Below, in pieces: positions 26,501-34,514 of a DNA stretch of 64,000 nt. How positions within the stretch are numbered: the first letter of the stretch is position 1; each line of letters opens with the position of its first letter. The notes below the pieces were generated by a model. It was given only the letters and a program-made list of their open reading frames with translations. It was not told where the DNA came from and did not search any database. A program made the translations under genes and the position numbers. The stretch comes from Parelaphostrongylus tenuis (lineage: Eukaryota > Nematoda > Chromadorea > Rhabditida > Metastrongylidae): contig JAHQIW010000964.1 of NCBI GenBank assembly GCA_019055375.1, forward strand, positions 1-64,000, in the 5' to 3' direction.

Positions 26501-29500
26501 TTTACTTATATACTAACCTGACATAGATTGTCGACATCGCAACGTGACTGCTTAACGTACGCAAAATGTCTAGAAGGGATAAACCTGCTTCCTATTGATT
26601 CCTTCTAGATGATCATCTTAGAATTCTGGGTAGTAAGCAAACTCCACCTTGAATAAAGTTAAACCCACATTCACCCTTATCGAGGGCATGCTTCCACTAC
26701 ACCACCGAGGCCACCGCTTTACTACCTTTCTTTCTTCGATGTAAACTATCATAGCTGCCAGCAACCAACCTCTGACGGATTTGATTCGGGAAGCACAAAT
26801 CAGTGTTAAACTCCGGTAAACTGACAGCTATTGAGTATGTTTAATCTATATAAATTCTATAATTCACTGCTATTTTACTTTTATATGCTTACTGTCTACT
26901 TTGTTTCTACAGTGGCATTACAGGTTACCGAAAATATTGAGTTAGAAGTACGTGCCGACAGTGTACAACCTGCTCGTCTTGTGCTACCGATTACCATCAT
27001 ACCGAGTGACAACGAAGCACATGAGCCAACCCGTAGGGATAAGATGGACAAGGACGAAGTCGAAGAGACTCATTATGAAAAAACCGCGCTTTTCTCGAAT
27101 TCGGGATCAGATACCTGTGGGTTTTTGGCGATATCTTGTCGTTCAAATTCATAAGAACTATTTTCTACTAATTCTCTTCTACGTTTATCATTCACATCAC
27201 GTATTTCTTGGTAATTACTGATACTTTTTTCTGGTCGTTACTCGAATTTTGGACTTATTGAAGTGATTTCATTATGCTACCTTTGTAGATAAAATTTCGC
27301 ACTTTTAGGTGATCATTGTGCTGCTGTTATTGTTTATTATCGTGTTTCTACTGATGTATCGTCATCGAACGAAATGCAAATCTAGTACACCATCTTCTCT
27401 GGCACCACAGACGCCATCACCGAATACGTCACTTTTGGAAAAACCCGATTTGCTTGGTAGAGCTTCCGATCTCATTGTGATAAGTAGAGTTTCCAAAAAG
27501 CATAAAATTTGTTCAAGTCGCTTGAGTGCAGAATTACTGCGCCACCCACGTTGGAGGTCATCCTTCTTCAAGTTCAACAACTCTCTTTTCTTCAAACTTT
27601 TCTCTTACTCTCATTTGCTCCTGATTTCGCAAAATCCAGACCCAACTCGGAGTTACTGCACATATTTCATCACCATTTATCCCAGATTTTCTGCTCAAAC
27701 ACATATTTTTACTCTATTTCTTGTATATTATCAGGAAATTCGTACAAAACAAAACTAGCAAGCTTTTTGACACTTACAAACATCGAAAAAATCTCTACAA
27801 ATTTGATGCTTCACTCAGTAAAACTCTTCCTGCACATTTTTTTTGCTTTATATCCGATCTTAGTATTCTGGCGACAGCGATTCATGGTATGAGTTTTCTG
27901 CGACTTTGTACGGCTTGACTTATTGACAATGTCAACTTCCTAAGAATATTTGAATTCTCTCCTAAATTCATTAATCTATTCTCTGTTGCTTCAACCCTAG
28001 AAGTGATTGTAGGGATCGACAGAAATCGTGACCTTTGGATCTGAATAAAAGCACAACATTTTCAATAATTTGTGAATGTATGCGCTCCAACGTTTCTTTT
28101 GTTATATTTAGGTTCAACGGTTTTCGCATCTGTCGGCAAAACCGACCTCCCACGACAGCCAATGAAGACATTCGAACGGAAAGTAATTACACCACTCAAC
28201 AAACGGTTAGTTAACTAATTTTGAAGTTATCTGAAAAGTGTACATACCCAACTACTGATAGGGACTTTTCTTGGGATATCATCTTAGATTTATGATACAG
28301 TTTAGCTTCAATTGAGTTCTTGCAAATTAGTTTTTTGCAAATTGTCGAAAAAAAATTCTACTCTTCTGGAAAATGGAATTCAAGATCTGGAGAATTTATA
28401 AGTTAGTCGACGCAATCTTAGACTCACCATTATTGAGAAGTGATTGTGACAGTCACGCCTTATCAAAATGCAAACCTTTTCAATATGAAACATCGATAAA
28501 CTTCTGGAAGAACAATCGTGGTCGTTCTTATCTTAGGAGAGCAAAATATGAAGTTGAATAGCGTTCATCATAATTTGGCGCTCGAAGATTTTTCTCTACC
28601 CCAAAGCGGTGAACAGTATGAAGATACAAAAATTTAACACGTTGACAACGACGTTGAAATTCTGCGCGGCGAACGCGGCGGCTACAATGGCGTTGTGGTA
28701 GTTTTCTAATGAAATGTGAATTTTTATCGTCACTAAAGGGAATTTCGCCGCCAGTAAATGATAATTTCACTAAAAAAAGCCACATAGATACAAAAACTTG
28801 GACTCTGCTTGCAAAACGTTTTCTGTTTGTTTAGTAGAGCGTACCAAAGAAGTCTTTTTATAAAGCAAACTTAGTGCAAGAATGGGTTCACAAGCCCGCA
28901 GACGCGGCGTGCGGTCTGAACTAATAACAGCGCAGATCGTTGTCAACGTGTTAAGAAGAAACTATCGAAATGGTAGAAGAATGAATAGAAAATAATTTGG
29001 CATTTTTGTATAAATAACGAGAATGGTAGTTATTCATCATCCGCACCCTGTTCCGACCTCCTGAAAAAAACTCATTTTTCTCCTTTTTAAAATTTTGAAA
29101 GTCATTTGATAGCTCGCCTCTCAAAACTTCATTTTCCAAAAAGAACTTTTCTATGAGCTGTAGCAGTGAAAATGAATTATGTTTAACATTCGAGCATTTT
29201 TTTGCTGGACAGAGCTCTTCCCTTGATTTTTATTGATCAATCAATAGCAAAAAATCCCAATGAAACCATCAAATGACTGCTGAGACTCTAATAGAAAATA
29301 ATAAAAGCGTTCTTTTCAAAGAAGTATGCAATTTCCAGGGGTGCTTGGGACGCGAATATCGTAAATGATCCCAAAGATTTATATTTTTTTCGAAACTGTA
29401 TCATAACTTAGTTGAGACTGTTGAGACCGAAACTGTATCTTAACTTTGTTGAACTGAGAGTTATTACTTCAAAGAATTTGAATGAATGGACAGACCATTG

Positions 29501-29640
29501 AAATTCAAAGAAGATATTTAGTTTTTAGACGGCACCAACCCACACTCGATTACGCTGGTTTGGCAACCGACACGCCTCCACCGATGCCTCTCTTCAAGCA
29601 AGTGGGCGCTCAGCGGTCAGATGCTCAGCACTGGGTGTAG
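2669..29640 (+). CDS. CSPG4: CSPG4/NG2-like transmembrane proteoglycan, 36 exons, 5' end outside window
   Basis: Large single-pass cell-surface proteoglycan core protein. The 36 exons I joined give about 1570 residues: consecutive CSPG repeats (pattern FTQxDIxxGxxxYxH then DxFxFxV), a transmembrane helix (VIIVLLLLFIIVFLLMY) and a tail of about 90 residues. The last four residues are QHWV; vertebrate NG2 ends QYWV, a PDZ ligand. The tail also has TFERKV where human NG2 has TFRKV. Human CSPG4 is about 2320 residues with two laminin-G domains first, so roughly 700 residues should lie upstream. Splice phases agree at nearly every junction; exceptions are the 11149/11375 junction and the exon at 13145-13323. 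In vertebrates the family links extracellular matrix and integrins to PDZ scaffolds; the role here is inferred. Exon coordinates are given in the block entries below. Confidence 0.85.
2903..3010 (-). mobile_element. tRNA-derived SINE (family A)
   Basis: The plus strand shows the family in reverse: GATGTGCAAAACTTTGAGCC, a reversed B box (GAGTTGAACTCG) and a reversed A box near CACCACTGCACTACC. It sits in the intron between CSPG exons 1 and 2, just outside the palindrome. Confidence 0.55.
5875..6130 (+). mobile_element. 5'-truncated SINE (family B)
   Basis: From the B box onwards (GATGGTTCAATAGCGCTC) through to the GAGAGCTTTA end this follows the longer copy at 42186-42490, including AGCTCACCAAG, the GGAGGATAA block and the GACTGATC block, with many differences. 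The tRNA-like 5' half is missing. It lies in the intron between CSPG exons 5 and 6. Confidence 0.55.
6397..8973 (+). CDS. CSPG4-like gene, exons 6-9
   Basis: Exons 6397-6474, 6545-6708, 8652-8814 and 8869-8973. Exon 7 ends FTTKDIAEE plus two bases; exon 8 supplies one base and continues LLYSHSGSESRTDRLHL, so the repeat motif runs across a 1.9-kb intron. Exon 8 closes that repeat with a PVNDNRP motif, typical of the last strand of a CSPG repeat. Exon 9 (IVERGERVLYPYLLDW...DDDSDG) opens the next. The long intron 6709-8651 carries a SINE hairpin (6927-7110) and a fold-back mariner relic (7603-8183). The intron between exons 6 and 7 is only 70 bases. Confidence 0.8.
6927..7110. mobile_element. 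Head-to-head tRNA-SINE hairpin (family A dimer)
   Basis: Bases about 6927-7005 and 7020-7110 are reverse complements of each other. Each arm carries the tRNA-like unit (A box region, GATAGGGTGAAATGTGGG, B box GGTTTGAATCCC) and the tail TTGCACATCACTCTTTATCAT; only about 20 bases separate the arms. The transcript would fold into a long stem. It sits in an intron of the CSPG4-like gene. A similar inverted pair with a longer spacer is at 52383-52690. Confidence 0.75.
7603..8183. mobile_element. Fold-back mariner relic
   Basis: The ends are inverted repeats: CGTTCCATAAGTTTTGGCAC at the left, and the complement of CGTTCCATAAGTTTTCGTAC at the right. Going inward, both halves encode the amino end of a mariner transposase on opposite strands: the + half reads KQSRFLLMHELR...EAPRRIN, the - half reads TVAERTARKWFAKFK, the mariner helix-turn-helix region. 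The element is thus two inverted 5' halves joined head to head, with no DDD catalytic domain. It cannot mobilise itself. Located in the intron between CSPG exons 7 and 8. Confidence 0.75.
9010..9108 (-). mobile_element. tRNA-derived SINE (family A)
   Basis: Reversed copy: GATATGCAAAACTTCGAACC at the left, then reversed B box (GTTGAGCCCC) and reversed A box (GCTAGCCACTGTACTA). It occupies much of the 268-base intron between CSPG exons 9 and 10, leaving normal splice sites on both sides. Confidence 0.6.
9242..12569 (+). CDS. CSPG4-like gene, exons 10-15
   Basis: Exons 9242-9363, 10673-10800, 11012-11149, 11375-11467, 11897-12090 and 12419-12569. Exon 10 carries FSEQDLHQGRVMLRH and exon 11 its continuation SYTVSDQKHIVDGLL; the split codon at the junction (AG|T) is exact across a 1.3-kb intron. 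Exon 12 ends FTQGG in phase 1, whereas exon 13 starts DINARKIFYN in phase 0: the motif FTQ-DI is what the family expects, but the frame slips by one base. Exon 14 ends LGT plus two bases and exon 15 continues SVFTQRDVDLARVQYVHSA. A donor at 11092 (phase 0) could bypass the slip, at the cost of losing the FTQ segment. Confidence 0.75.
13145..15664 (+). CDS. CSPG4-like gene, exons 16-19
   Basis: Exons 13145-13323, 13912-14076, 15364-15443 and 15514-15664. In exon 16 the acceptor frame reads VNVKSSLAS and then hits a stop; the family-like frame (SNSILNVTSSDREDY...PNYGWIVLD) is one base away, so this exon carries an apparent single-base frameshift between about 13163 and 13190. Exons 17-19 are clean: DTFSGADLRERRVVYVSDRD, then LLRNEILRVN, then a 70-base intron with the repeat closing in FSQKEVDDLSIIYIRHA. 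The intron 14077-15363 contains an RTE retrotransposon remnant on the minus strand (14337-14830). Confidence 0.7.
14337..14830 (-). mobile_element. RTE-type LINE remnant (reverse transcriptase 3' end)
   Basis: On the minus strand the frames together read the end of an RTE reverse transcriptase: YLGREL at about 14810-14830, then LTYASETW-like and EKSMVGV blocks, then NDNRWKTATTDWIPRDVERSTERPPT at 14345-14430. The last part is the hallmark carboxy end of RTE/BovB-like elements (D-W-I-P-R-D-V-x-R-x-x-x-R-P-P-T). Stops and frameshifts between blocks mean it is dead. It lies antisense in an intron of the CSPG4-like gene. Confidence 0.75.
16490..17966 (+). CDS. CSPG4-like gene, exons 20-24
   Basis: Exons 16490-16677, 16820-16918, 17236-17360, 17418-17500 and 17899-17966. 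All junction phases agree. Exon 20 reads NASESGGFSFLLSDGLHQIG (the DxFxFxVSDG strand of the repeat), exon 21 PEEILYSVSKPPKYGKLVI, exon 22 RNRVVYKNDD, exon 23 FRFRISSTYAALRD and exon 24 GGSVTLTTTQLDPSAL. Most introns here are short (58-400 bases). The intron after exon 24 runs to 20106. Confidence 0.8.
17967..20106. other. 2.1-kb intron of CSPG4-like gene, little recognisable content
   Basis: Between clean donor and acceptor sites that keep phase 0. It contains an inverted pair of degraded family A SINE units at about 19685-19905. A 144-codon open frame on the minus strand (18175-18609) has a serine/proline-rich stretch but resembles no family I know and lacks supporting splice or start context, so I do not call it a gene. 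Confidence 0.6.
19685..19905. mobile_element. Degraded tRNA-SINE pair (family A)
   Basis: A reversed unit (GAGTTAAACCCACTTTTTGCCC, then CTAACCAATCTAGCAC) is followed by a forward B box with tail (GTTGGTTCAATTCCGCC ... CACATATCACTCAGC). This suggests an old inverted dimer like those at 6927 and 52383, but more decayed. Confidence 0.45.
20107..25245 (+). CDS. CSPG4-like gene, exons 25-32
   Basis: Exons 20107-20229, 20315-20443, 20943-21131, 23201-23394, 23465-23516, 23591-23719, 23957-24115 and 25099-25245; every junction keeps phase. Repeat hallmarks: LPRHGELEFLDG (exon 25), RSMFSQQQ followed by INEDVVSIGHVP across a 2.1-kb intron (exons 27-28), GPENGTFYW...FTQKDIDEGKILYAQ (exon 30), DSFEFLLANTEKG (exon 31), and LKYGRISLDLL...DILRGRVYY (exon 32). 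Several N-x-S/T sites fit an extracellular glycoprotein. The intron 21132-23200 carries a TIR element with a nested SINE. Confidence 0.82.
21474..22178. mobile_element. TIR element family A, copy 1 (SINE inside)
   Basis: The terminal inverted repeats are about 150 bases long. The left end reads CGTTAGACGGCACGGGATCA, the right end ends GCCGTGCCGTCTAACGG. The same ends flank copies at about 25268-25988, 35165-35815 and 61550-62288. The interior has no transposase. The element lies in an intron of the CSPG4-like gene. Confidence 0.7.
21696..21845 (-). mobile_element. tRNA-SINE (family A) nested in TIR element
   Basis: Reversed SINE (CAAATCCACATTTCACTC, then GAACCATTGCACTACTGACG) followed by an A-rich stretch. 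It is flanked by near-identical GAAGCGCGATTTTCGTCA (about 21681) and GAAGTGCGATTTTTGTCA (about 21853), which look like a target-site duplication. The interrupted region is uninterrupted in the copy at 25650-25680 (GAAGTGCGATTTTCGTCACC). Confidence 0.7.
22179..23200. other. Intronic stretch without supported genes
   Basis: Remainder of the intron between CSPG exons 27 and 28. A minus-strand open frame of 142 codons (22210-22638) is present but resembles no family I recognise, partly abuts the TIR element, and has no splice context. Nothing else stands out. Confidence 0.5.
25268..25988. mobile_element. TIR element family A, copy 2
   Basis: Left end CTGTCAGACGGCGCGGAATC and right end ending CCCATGCTGTCTAACGG form inverted repeats that continue inward for about 150 bases (CTCTGGCTAGCGCGGTACGT pairs with ACGTATGGCGCCAGCCAGAA). 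The interior matches copy 1 without the SINE. It lies between CSPG exons 32 and 33. Confidence 0.7.
26645..26760 (-). mobile_element. tRNA-derived SINE (family A)
   Basis: Reversed copy with GTTAAACCCACATTCACCC and CTTCCACTACACCACCGAGG. It lies in the intron upstream of CSPG exon 33. Confidence 0.5.
26924..29640 (+). CDS. CSPG4-like gene, exons 33-36: juxtamembrane, TM and PDZ-ligand tail
   Basis: Exons 26924-27058 (or to 27140), 27309-27456, 28112-28205 and 29529-29640 with the TAG stop. Exon 34 encodes the membrane helix followed by the stop-transfer RHRTKCK. Exon 35 gives KTFERKVITPLNKR, exon 36 DYAGLATDTPPPMPLFKQVG and ends QHWV. Phases 1 and 2 at the two tail junctions match exactly. 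Exon 33 is ambiguous: a donor at 27059 keeps frame; a donor at 27141 would add a plausible IPVGFWRYLV before the helix but needs a one-base shift, perhaps at the AAAAAA run near 27079. No obvious AATAAA follows the stop within a few hundred bases. Confidence 0.85.
28634..28954. mobile_element. piggyBac-like miniature element
   Basis: An exact 18-base inverted repeat bounds the element: TTAACACGTTGACAACGA at 28634 and TCGTTGTCAACGTGTTAA ending at 28954. The outermost TTAA on both sides fits the TTAA target duplication of the piggyBac superfamily. The roughly 310-base interior is GC-richer than its surroundings (GCGCGGCGAACGCGGCGGC near the left end) and has no transposase. It lies in the intron before the last CSPG exon. 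Family assignment is inferred from the ends alone. Confidence 0.6.
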
Positions 29641-30853
29641 ATGTTGCTCTAGGAGTGTTGAATGGCTTCTTACTTTCGTTCTATTCAAGACTTCTACTTT
29701 ATGTCTTATCAGCTGGCTCGCGCCAATTTACGCTTGGAACTGGTAAACCACGAAAACATCGCGCACTTCTGATAAAAATACTAATCAGTGCCTTTAGGCC
29801 TTCTTTTGTGATTAGTATCAGCCTCTTTTGTTTCAGTTTCTCGTATACGAGAAGCTTTTTGCAAACGTGGCGCGTAAAGAAGGGACCAGCGTTGGTTTTG
29901 TGTTTATGGATATCATTGATGATGTGATAAAACCCGTTTATCCACAATTTGGACGGGACTCGCCGTTAATATTTCGAAGCGAAGCATTCCTCTAATTTCT
30001 CTTTCATTTGCATCATTCTGTACAATTATGCTTGTATGCTAGTGGATTTCTTTCCGAAAAAGTTTAGGTGATTACGAAACTTCATAAAGATGCGATATCA
30101 ACCGTGTTGTTTCATGCTGACTGTTGATGTTCCCCCTCATCAAACTTATCAGGCTTTTGACAGCCAAGAATTAGAGTTTATAATGGCAAAGTAGAGTAGT
30201 GTACGGTAGTTGAGCAATCAAAGAACTACAGCGAATGATGCTCAGGCACTGACAGCAATCGAGTTTCTCAGCACATCGTCAAACTGGAGACGTCAAGGTG
30301 ATCAACGTAATCAGTCTTACCTAATGAAGCTAATTTATCACTTACGTACGATGGGTTGTCAAAAGAAATTATGCTTCGATAGCCTTTGTGTGCAAGTGAA
30401 ACGACAACAACTAATTGTTGTACATTTATTAATAACAATTTGCATAACATTAAAGTGTCGATGTCCATTACTGGATACCTGACGGCGAAGATCATAAAGC
30501 TGTAAGCGATTTGAAAATAATTTAGCACTACTCGTGAAGAATGTGGGATAACCTACGGAGAATAGCCGTACGTTGCTTGAGTGGTCGAAATCGGCGCAAA
30601 GGGTGATCAGCTTCCTCTGATGGTGGGGAGTGCTGGAAATCGAACCGTCAACGATTTAGTTGACTCTGAAATTCGGCTACATACGGACATTGATATTGCC
30701 ATTTTTGATCAGTTGTTTATGATTCAAATTGTACATCGATCAAGAGATGAGAAATAGAACAATTCTTGAACGAGTAATCGGAAAATGAAAAACATCGCTG
30801 ATGAAGCTTAATGTGTCTCTTAAATCGACAAGTATATTGATTAAATAACATAG
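29641..30853. other. Intergenic stretch, no supported features
   Basis: Lies between the stop codon of the + strand CSPG4-like gene and the stop codon of the - strand TSR gene, so two genes converge here. The short open frames (for example 29655-29927 and 30210-30482) show no motif or splice context. No clear poly(A) signal. Confidence 0.5.
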
Positions 30854-32496
30854 TTATTTATAACTATTCCGTATTTTATTATATCCAATATTTATACATA
30901 TCGCCGTTTCCCAAGGATGTAGCCAGAAGCGAGAGTAAGTCGGTATTCTAAATTTGATAATCGACCTCCAATCGTCCTGTTCCCGGGACGTCGCCAATGG
31001 TGAACGAAAGCCAACACCCAGCGATACCCAGCGGTCTCGTTCACATATCGTTTTTTTCGACTCCACAGTATATAATCTGTAATATTTACCAGCGGACCAT
31101 TTGAATTTCGTCGTTCATTTGGGAAGCGCCCGCTTCCACGAACAGGGTGCTCACGCATCGCATCAATATCTACGGTACCACCGAGTCATCACCGCGCGTC
31201 GTGATAAATATTTCGCGTCACTGCCATCATTTCTCATGTCATCACATACTGATTATTCAGTGTAGCCACCTCATCACCTCTTATTTCTCGTTGTTCTGGC
31301 AGTGCTGGATGTCTAATTACCGAAATTTGAGGCACCGCTCAAAGAGACCTGCGTGGTAAATTACATTCTCGATGTTTGCAATCCACTGAAATGTTGCAAC
31401 ATAAGGCTGATGCAAATAATCCATCAGGCTCGCAGAGGTCTAGACACATAACAATAAGTATTTCACAGCAGAAGTTATTATCTTCGCAGGTAAACATAAA
31501 ACCTCAGTGCTCAAGAATATAGAAGCATTTTGGATAAAAGCTATAAATCAAAGCATGTGCTGCAGGAGGAAAGCCTACAACTAGATGTGATATGACACAT
31601 ATATAAAGCTGCTATTTTGATGTGGTAAGTGAATTAACAGTTCACGTGATCTCTATACGTTTGGCTGCGTCGGAAAGTTGTTTTGCGTTTGATGCAACTG
31701 TATGTATGTTGACTATGGTTATTTTTCCCTTGAGAAATGAAGGTAATTGGCTGAGTGACTTGCGGAAAACCTGATTTTTTTGAGTTGTGGAAAACGCAAA
31801 CCACCAGAACATTAGCTTATCGCATAAATAATATTGTAACAACCTCATTTTGATTACAAAGGAAAATGCGGAGGTTTTGGGGATTTGCAAGAAAAAGTTA
31901 GTTAGCTTTGTAGTGACGTAGAAAGGTATGAGAGCTGAAATATGCTTCAGATGATCACAATGTGTCCGCAATTAGCCGAATTTTCAAACCATGCATGTTT
32001 CTAAGATGATCGTACCTGTGACCGATTTGATTCAATGAATTCTCTTTTTTGTGGAGGCGATGAAGTGGGACACCATCCACCTGTACAGTTCCGAGACTCA
32101 TAGGAATTCCCTAAAATAATCTAAATCAGAGAAAGAAAACGAAACTTTTTGCTTGTCAATGAACATTTCTATTGAAGGAGCTGCCTTGATGGCCGATTTA
32201 CTGCATTCAAAATTGTCACCCGCAGGTTTGGCCCTCTTTTGTAGAACAATGAGCGTGTTCAACCCTAGGAAACTAATGATGAGTGGGGATTAAGATGATC
32301 GTCAATTTATCCTGCGCAGTACTCTTCATAAACATATAACGAGCATGTAAAGGAAAAATTCTTTTCAAGCAATCTACCCATACCTTCGCATCCTTGACTC
32401 AGTGAGCTTGAAAAGATGCATCGTCTCGTGCGAAGCTGCTTATTGCAGAAGCACTTGCCCCACTCACTCCAATCTGACCATCGAGATACTGAAATT
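30854..32496 (-). CDS. Thrombospondin type 1 repeat protein, last four exons
   Basis: Exons on the minus strand: 32496-32384, 32110-32016, 31770-31646 and 31076-30854 (stop). All three junction phases (1, 0, 2) agree. Exons 1-2 encode a complete TSP1 domain: WSDWSEWGKC, RTRRC, CEG, ESRNC and CTGGWC, with W-x-x-W-x-x-W and six cysteines. TSP1 domains are extracellular, bind matrix or glycosaminoglycans and are often C-mannosylated. The remaining about 130 residues (SLSQLPSFLKGKITIVN..., then a basic/aromatic segment) match nothing I know. The last exon also has an open alternative frame, so its reading is less certain. The 5' part of the gene is not identified; it should lie above 32.5 kb. Confidence 0.6.
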
Positions 32497-32934
32497 CTGC
32501 AGTACAAGGATCATGAAATCAAAAAGCACTTAGGGGACAGTCTCCACGATGTTCTCCGTCGTTTACTTTGAGAGAATTTTCCTGTGAGGCTGTTATTTTA
32601 CTCGATTAACCTATTTCTAAGCAGAAAATTAATGTTATCATAATATCATTATTCTATCACCGAATATAGACTATAAGTTCGACTATCGATAAACTGTCGT
32701 TTTGTTTATCAAGTCAAGGCCTCCAGCATAGTTGCACCTAATAACACTCTGATGTAAACGTAATTGCGTTTCTTGCAATGTTTAAATGCGTCGTTTGATA
32801 CTTGAACAAATGTTGAAATAAATGTGATTATTTTGCATCATCTGAGTACGCATTTCCCGATTTCGCTTTACGTCTTTTCTGCTAATGATTTATCACTTAC
32901 TGTTTATTTTATGAAAATGTTTTTTAGGCTATAG

Positions 32935-33485
32935 AAAGGATGTCGGACAGAAAGCAGATTTGACCATTCTTATTCGAGTTCAAATATGTCGAAAAGCAGC
33001 AGCGGTAACTCGCAGCATCAATCAGGCAATTGACCCAAGAACTGCTAAGGGATTGTAAGCAGGAATGGTAGTTCAAAAATTTCATAAAGGAGACATGAGC
33101 CTTCGGACAGGGAACGTGGTGGCCGGCCATGGGAGGTTGACAATGACCAAATGAGTGAAGTGATCGAGCTGACCTTTTGAGACTTTAGGAGATATTGCAG
33201 AAGAACTCAACATCAGCCGTTCAACGGTTGTTTGCCATTTAAGCAAATTGCGAAGATGAAAAAAGCTGGTGCAAAAGTATTCACGGTTTGGTTACAGCAA
33301 GCCGACGGCCAGACGTGGCGCAACGACCGCTTCAAAAGTAGATCAAATTGCGCTACAAAGTTTTGCCTCCTCCTCCATATTACTCGGACCTTCGTCCACC
33401 AACCAGCACTTATTTAAGCATCTCGACATCTTCTTTCATGGAAAACGCTTCCGCAGCCATTAAGCCGCCAAAAGTGCTCTCCGAG
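32935..33485 (+). pseudogene. Decayed mariner transposase (N-terminal region)
   Basis: Several frames on the + strand together read the amino end of a mariner transposase: RTILIRVQICRKAAAVTRSI (first helix-turn-helix), VVQKFHKGDMSLRT, then DIAEELNISRSTVVCHL (second helix-turn-helix) and SKLRRWKK. Stops and frameshifts separate the blocks and no catalytic DDD region is visible. It is a dead relic upstream of the possible exchanger gene. Confidence 0.7.
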
Positions 33486-33885
33486 GGTTCGTCGGATCCT
33501 GAAGCACCGATTTCTAGGTTACTGGAATAAAGAAACAAAGCACCCGGTGGTTCAAGTGTAATGACTTCTAGTTTGACTAGCAAAGATGTGTTTGAGCCCT
33601 GTTACGATTATTTGTAAATTCACAGTCTGAAAATGTAATTACTTTTGCACTAGGCTCGTATCACAGAGCTAGGAATGTTCAACAAGAATAAATTCAGCCA
33701 AACATCACGCATATTAATTCTTTTCTCGAAGCAAAAAGGTTGGAAACATTCTAATTTAATAATTAATTTTTGGGAAATGGGTATGATTTTTCGTGTGAAA
33801 GCTCATTTTTTGTTAGTTCATTTCATTTATCAAACTGAACTGCTAGAAATATCACGTTGCACGACGCCAGCTAGGCACGCTTATT

Positions 33886-33942
33886 ATGGTCGTTGCCATG
33901 CTGCTCCACCTACCACATGGAGCCGCACCACCAACTAAGGAA
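33886..33942 (+). CDS. Possible signal-peptide first exon
   Basis: An ATG opens 19 codons (MVVAMLLHLPHGAAPPTKE) with a short hydrophobic core, followed by a consensus GTGAGT donor. It precedes the exchanger-like exons on the same strand, but its phase (0) does not match the next supported exon (phase 1 start at 34515), so at least one exon would be missing between them. Weak call. Confidence 0.25.
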
Positions 33943-33984
33943 GTGAGTAAAATCTATATATTGTCCTATATAAAGATCAGGAGC

Positions 33985-34095
33985 GTCGCTAGTGTATTAG
34001 GTTAGCACGCGTCCCGGAAAGAATAAAATCCGGGTTCAATTCTAGCTTTCCTGTGTGTTGCTCAAAGTTTTGTATTTCACTCAACATTGTTGGAT
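33985..34095 (+). mobile_element. tRNA-derived SINE (family A)
   Basis: Forward copy: A-box-like TAGGTTAGCACGCG, B-box CCGGGTTCAATTCTAG, tail ending GTATTTCACTCAACATT. Confidence 0.55.
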
Positions 34096-34514
34096 AAATT
34101 TTTTAACGTTATCTTACCGTAAATTTTTTAACGTTACTTACCGATAAAACGAGAAAGTTCTCTTGTTGACTATTTGTATATATTACTTATCAACAATGTC
34201 CTTCGCCTTTTACCGATATCATCGCTTCATTCTACAAACACTCTATTTCATTCATCATGAAGATGTGAAGGCAACGTTATGTCTCACGTCGTTAGCTGCA
34301 GCGCCCTTATTGTTCCTGACTGTAACGCAGCGGTAACTATTTGATTTCTGTCATATGCGACCTTTTCCCTCTACCGGTCATAAATGTATAGCAGTAGATC
34401 TGAATGACATCCGAACCACGGAAGTTACACACCCTCGATGGCGATGGCAGTGTCGGTGATGAAATGTATCGGCTGTTGATGAAATTCTTTTTGCAATCTG
34501 TTTGCTATCGGTAG

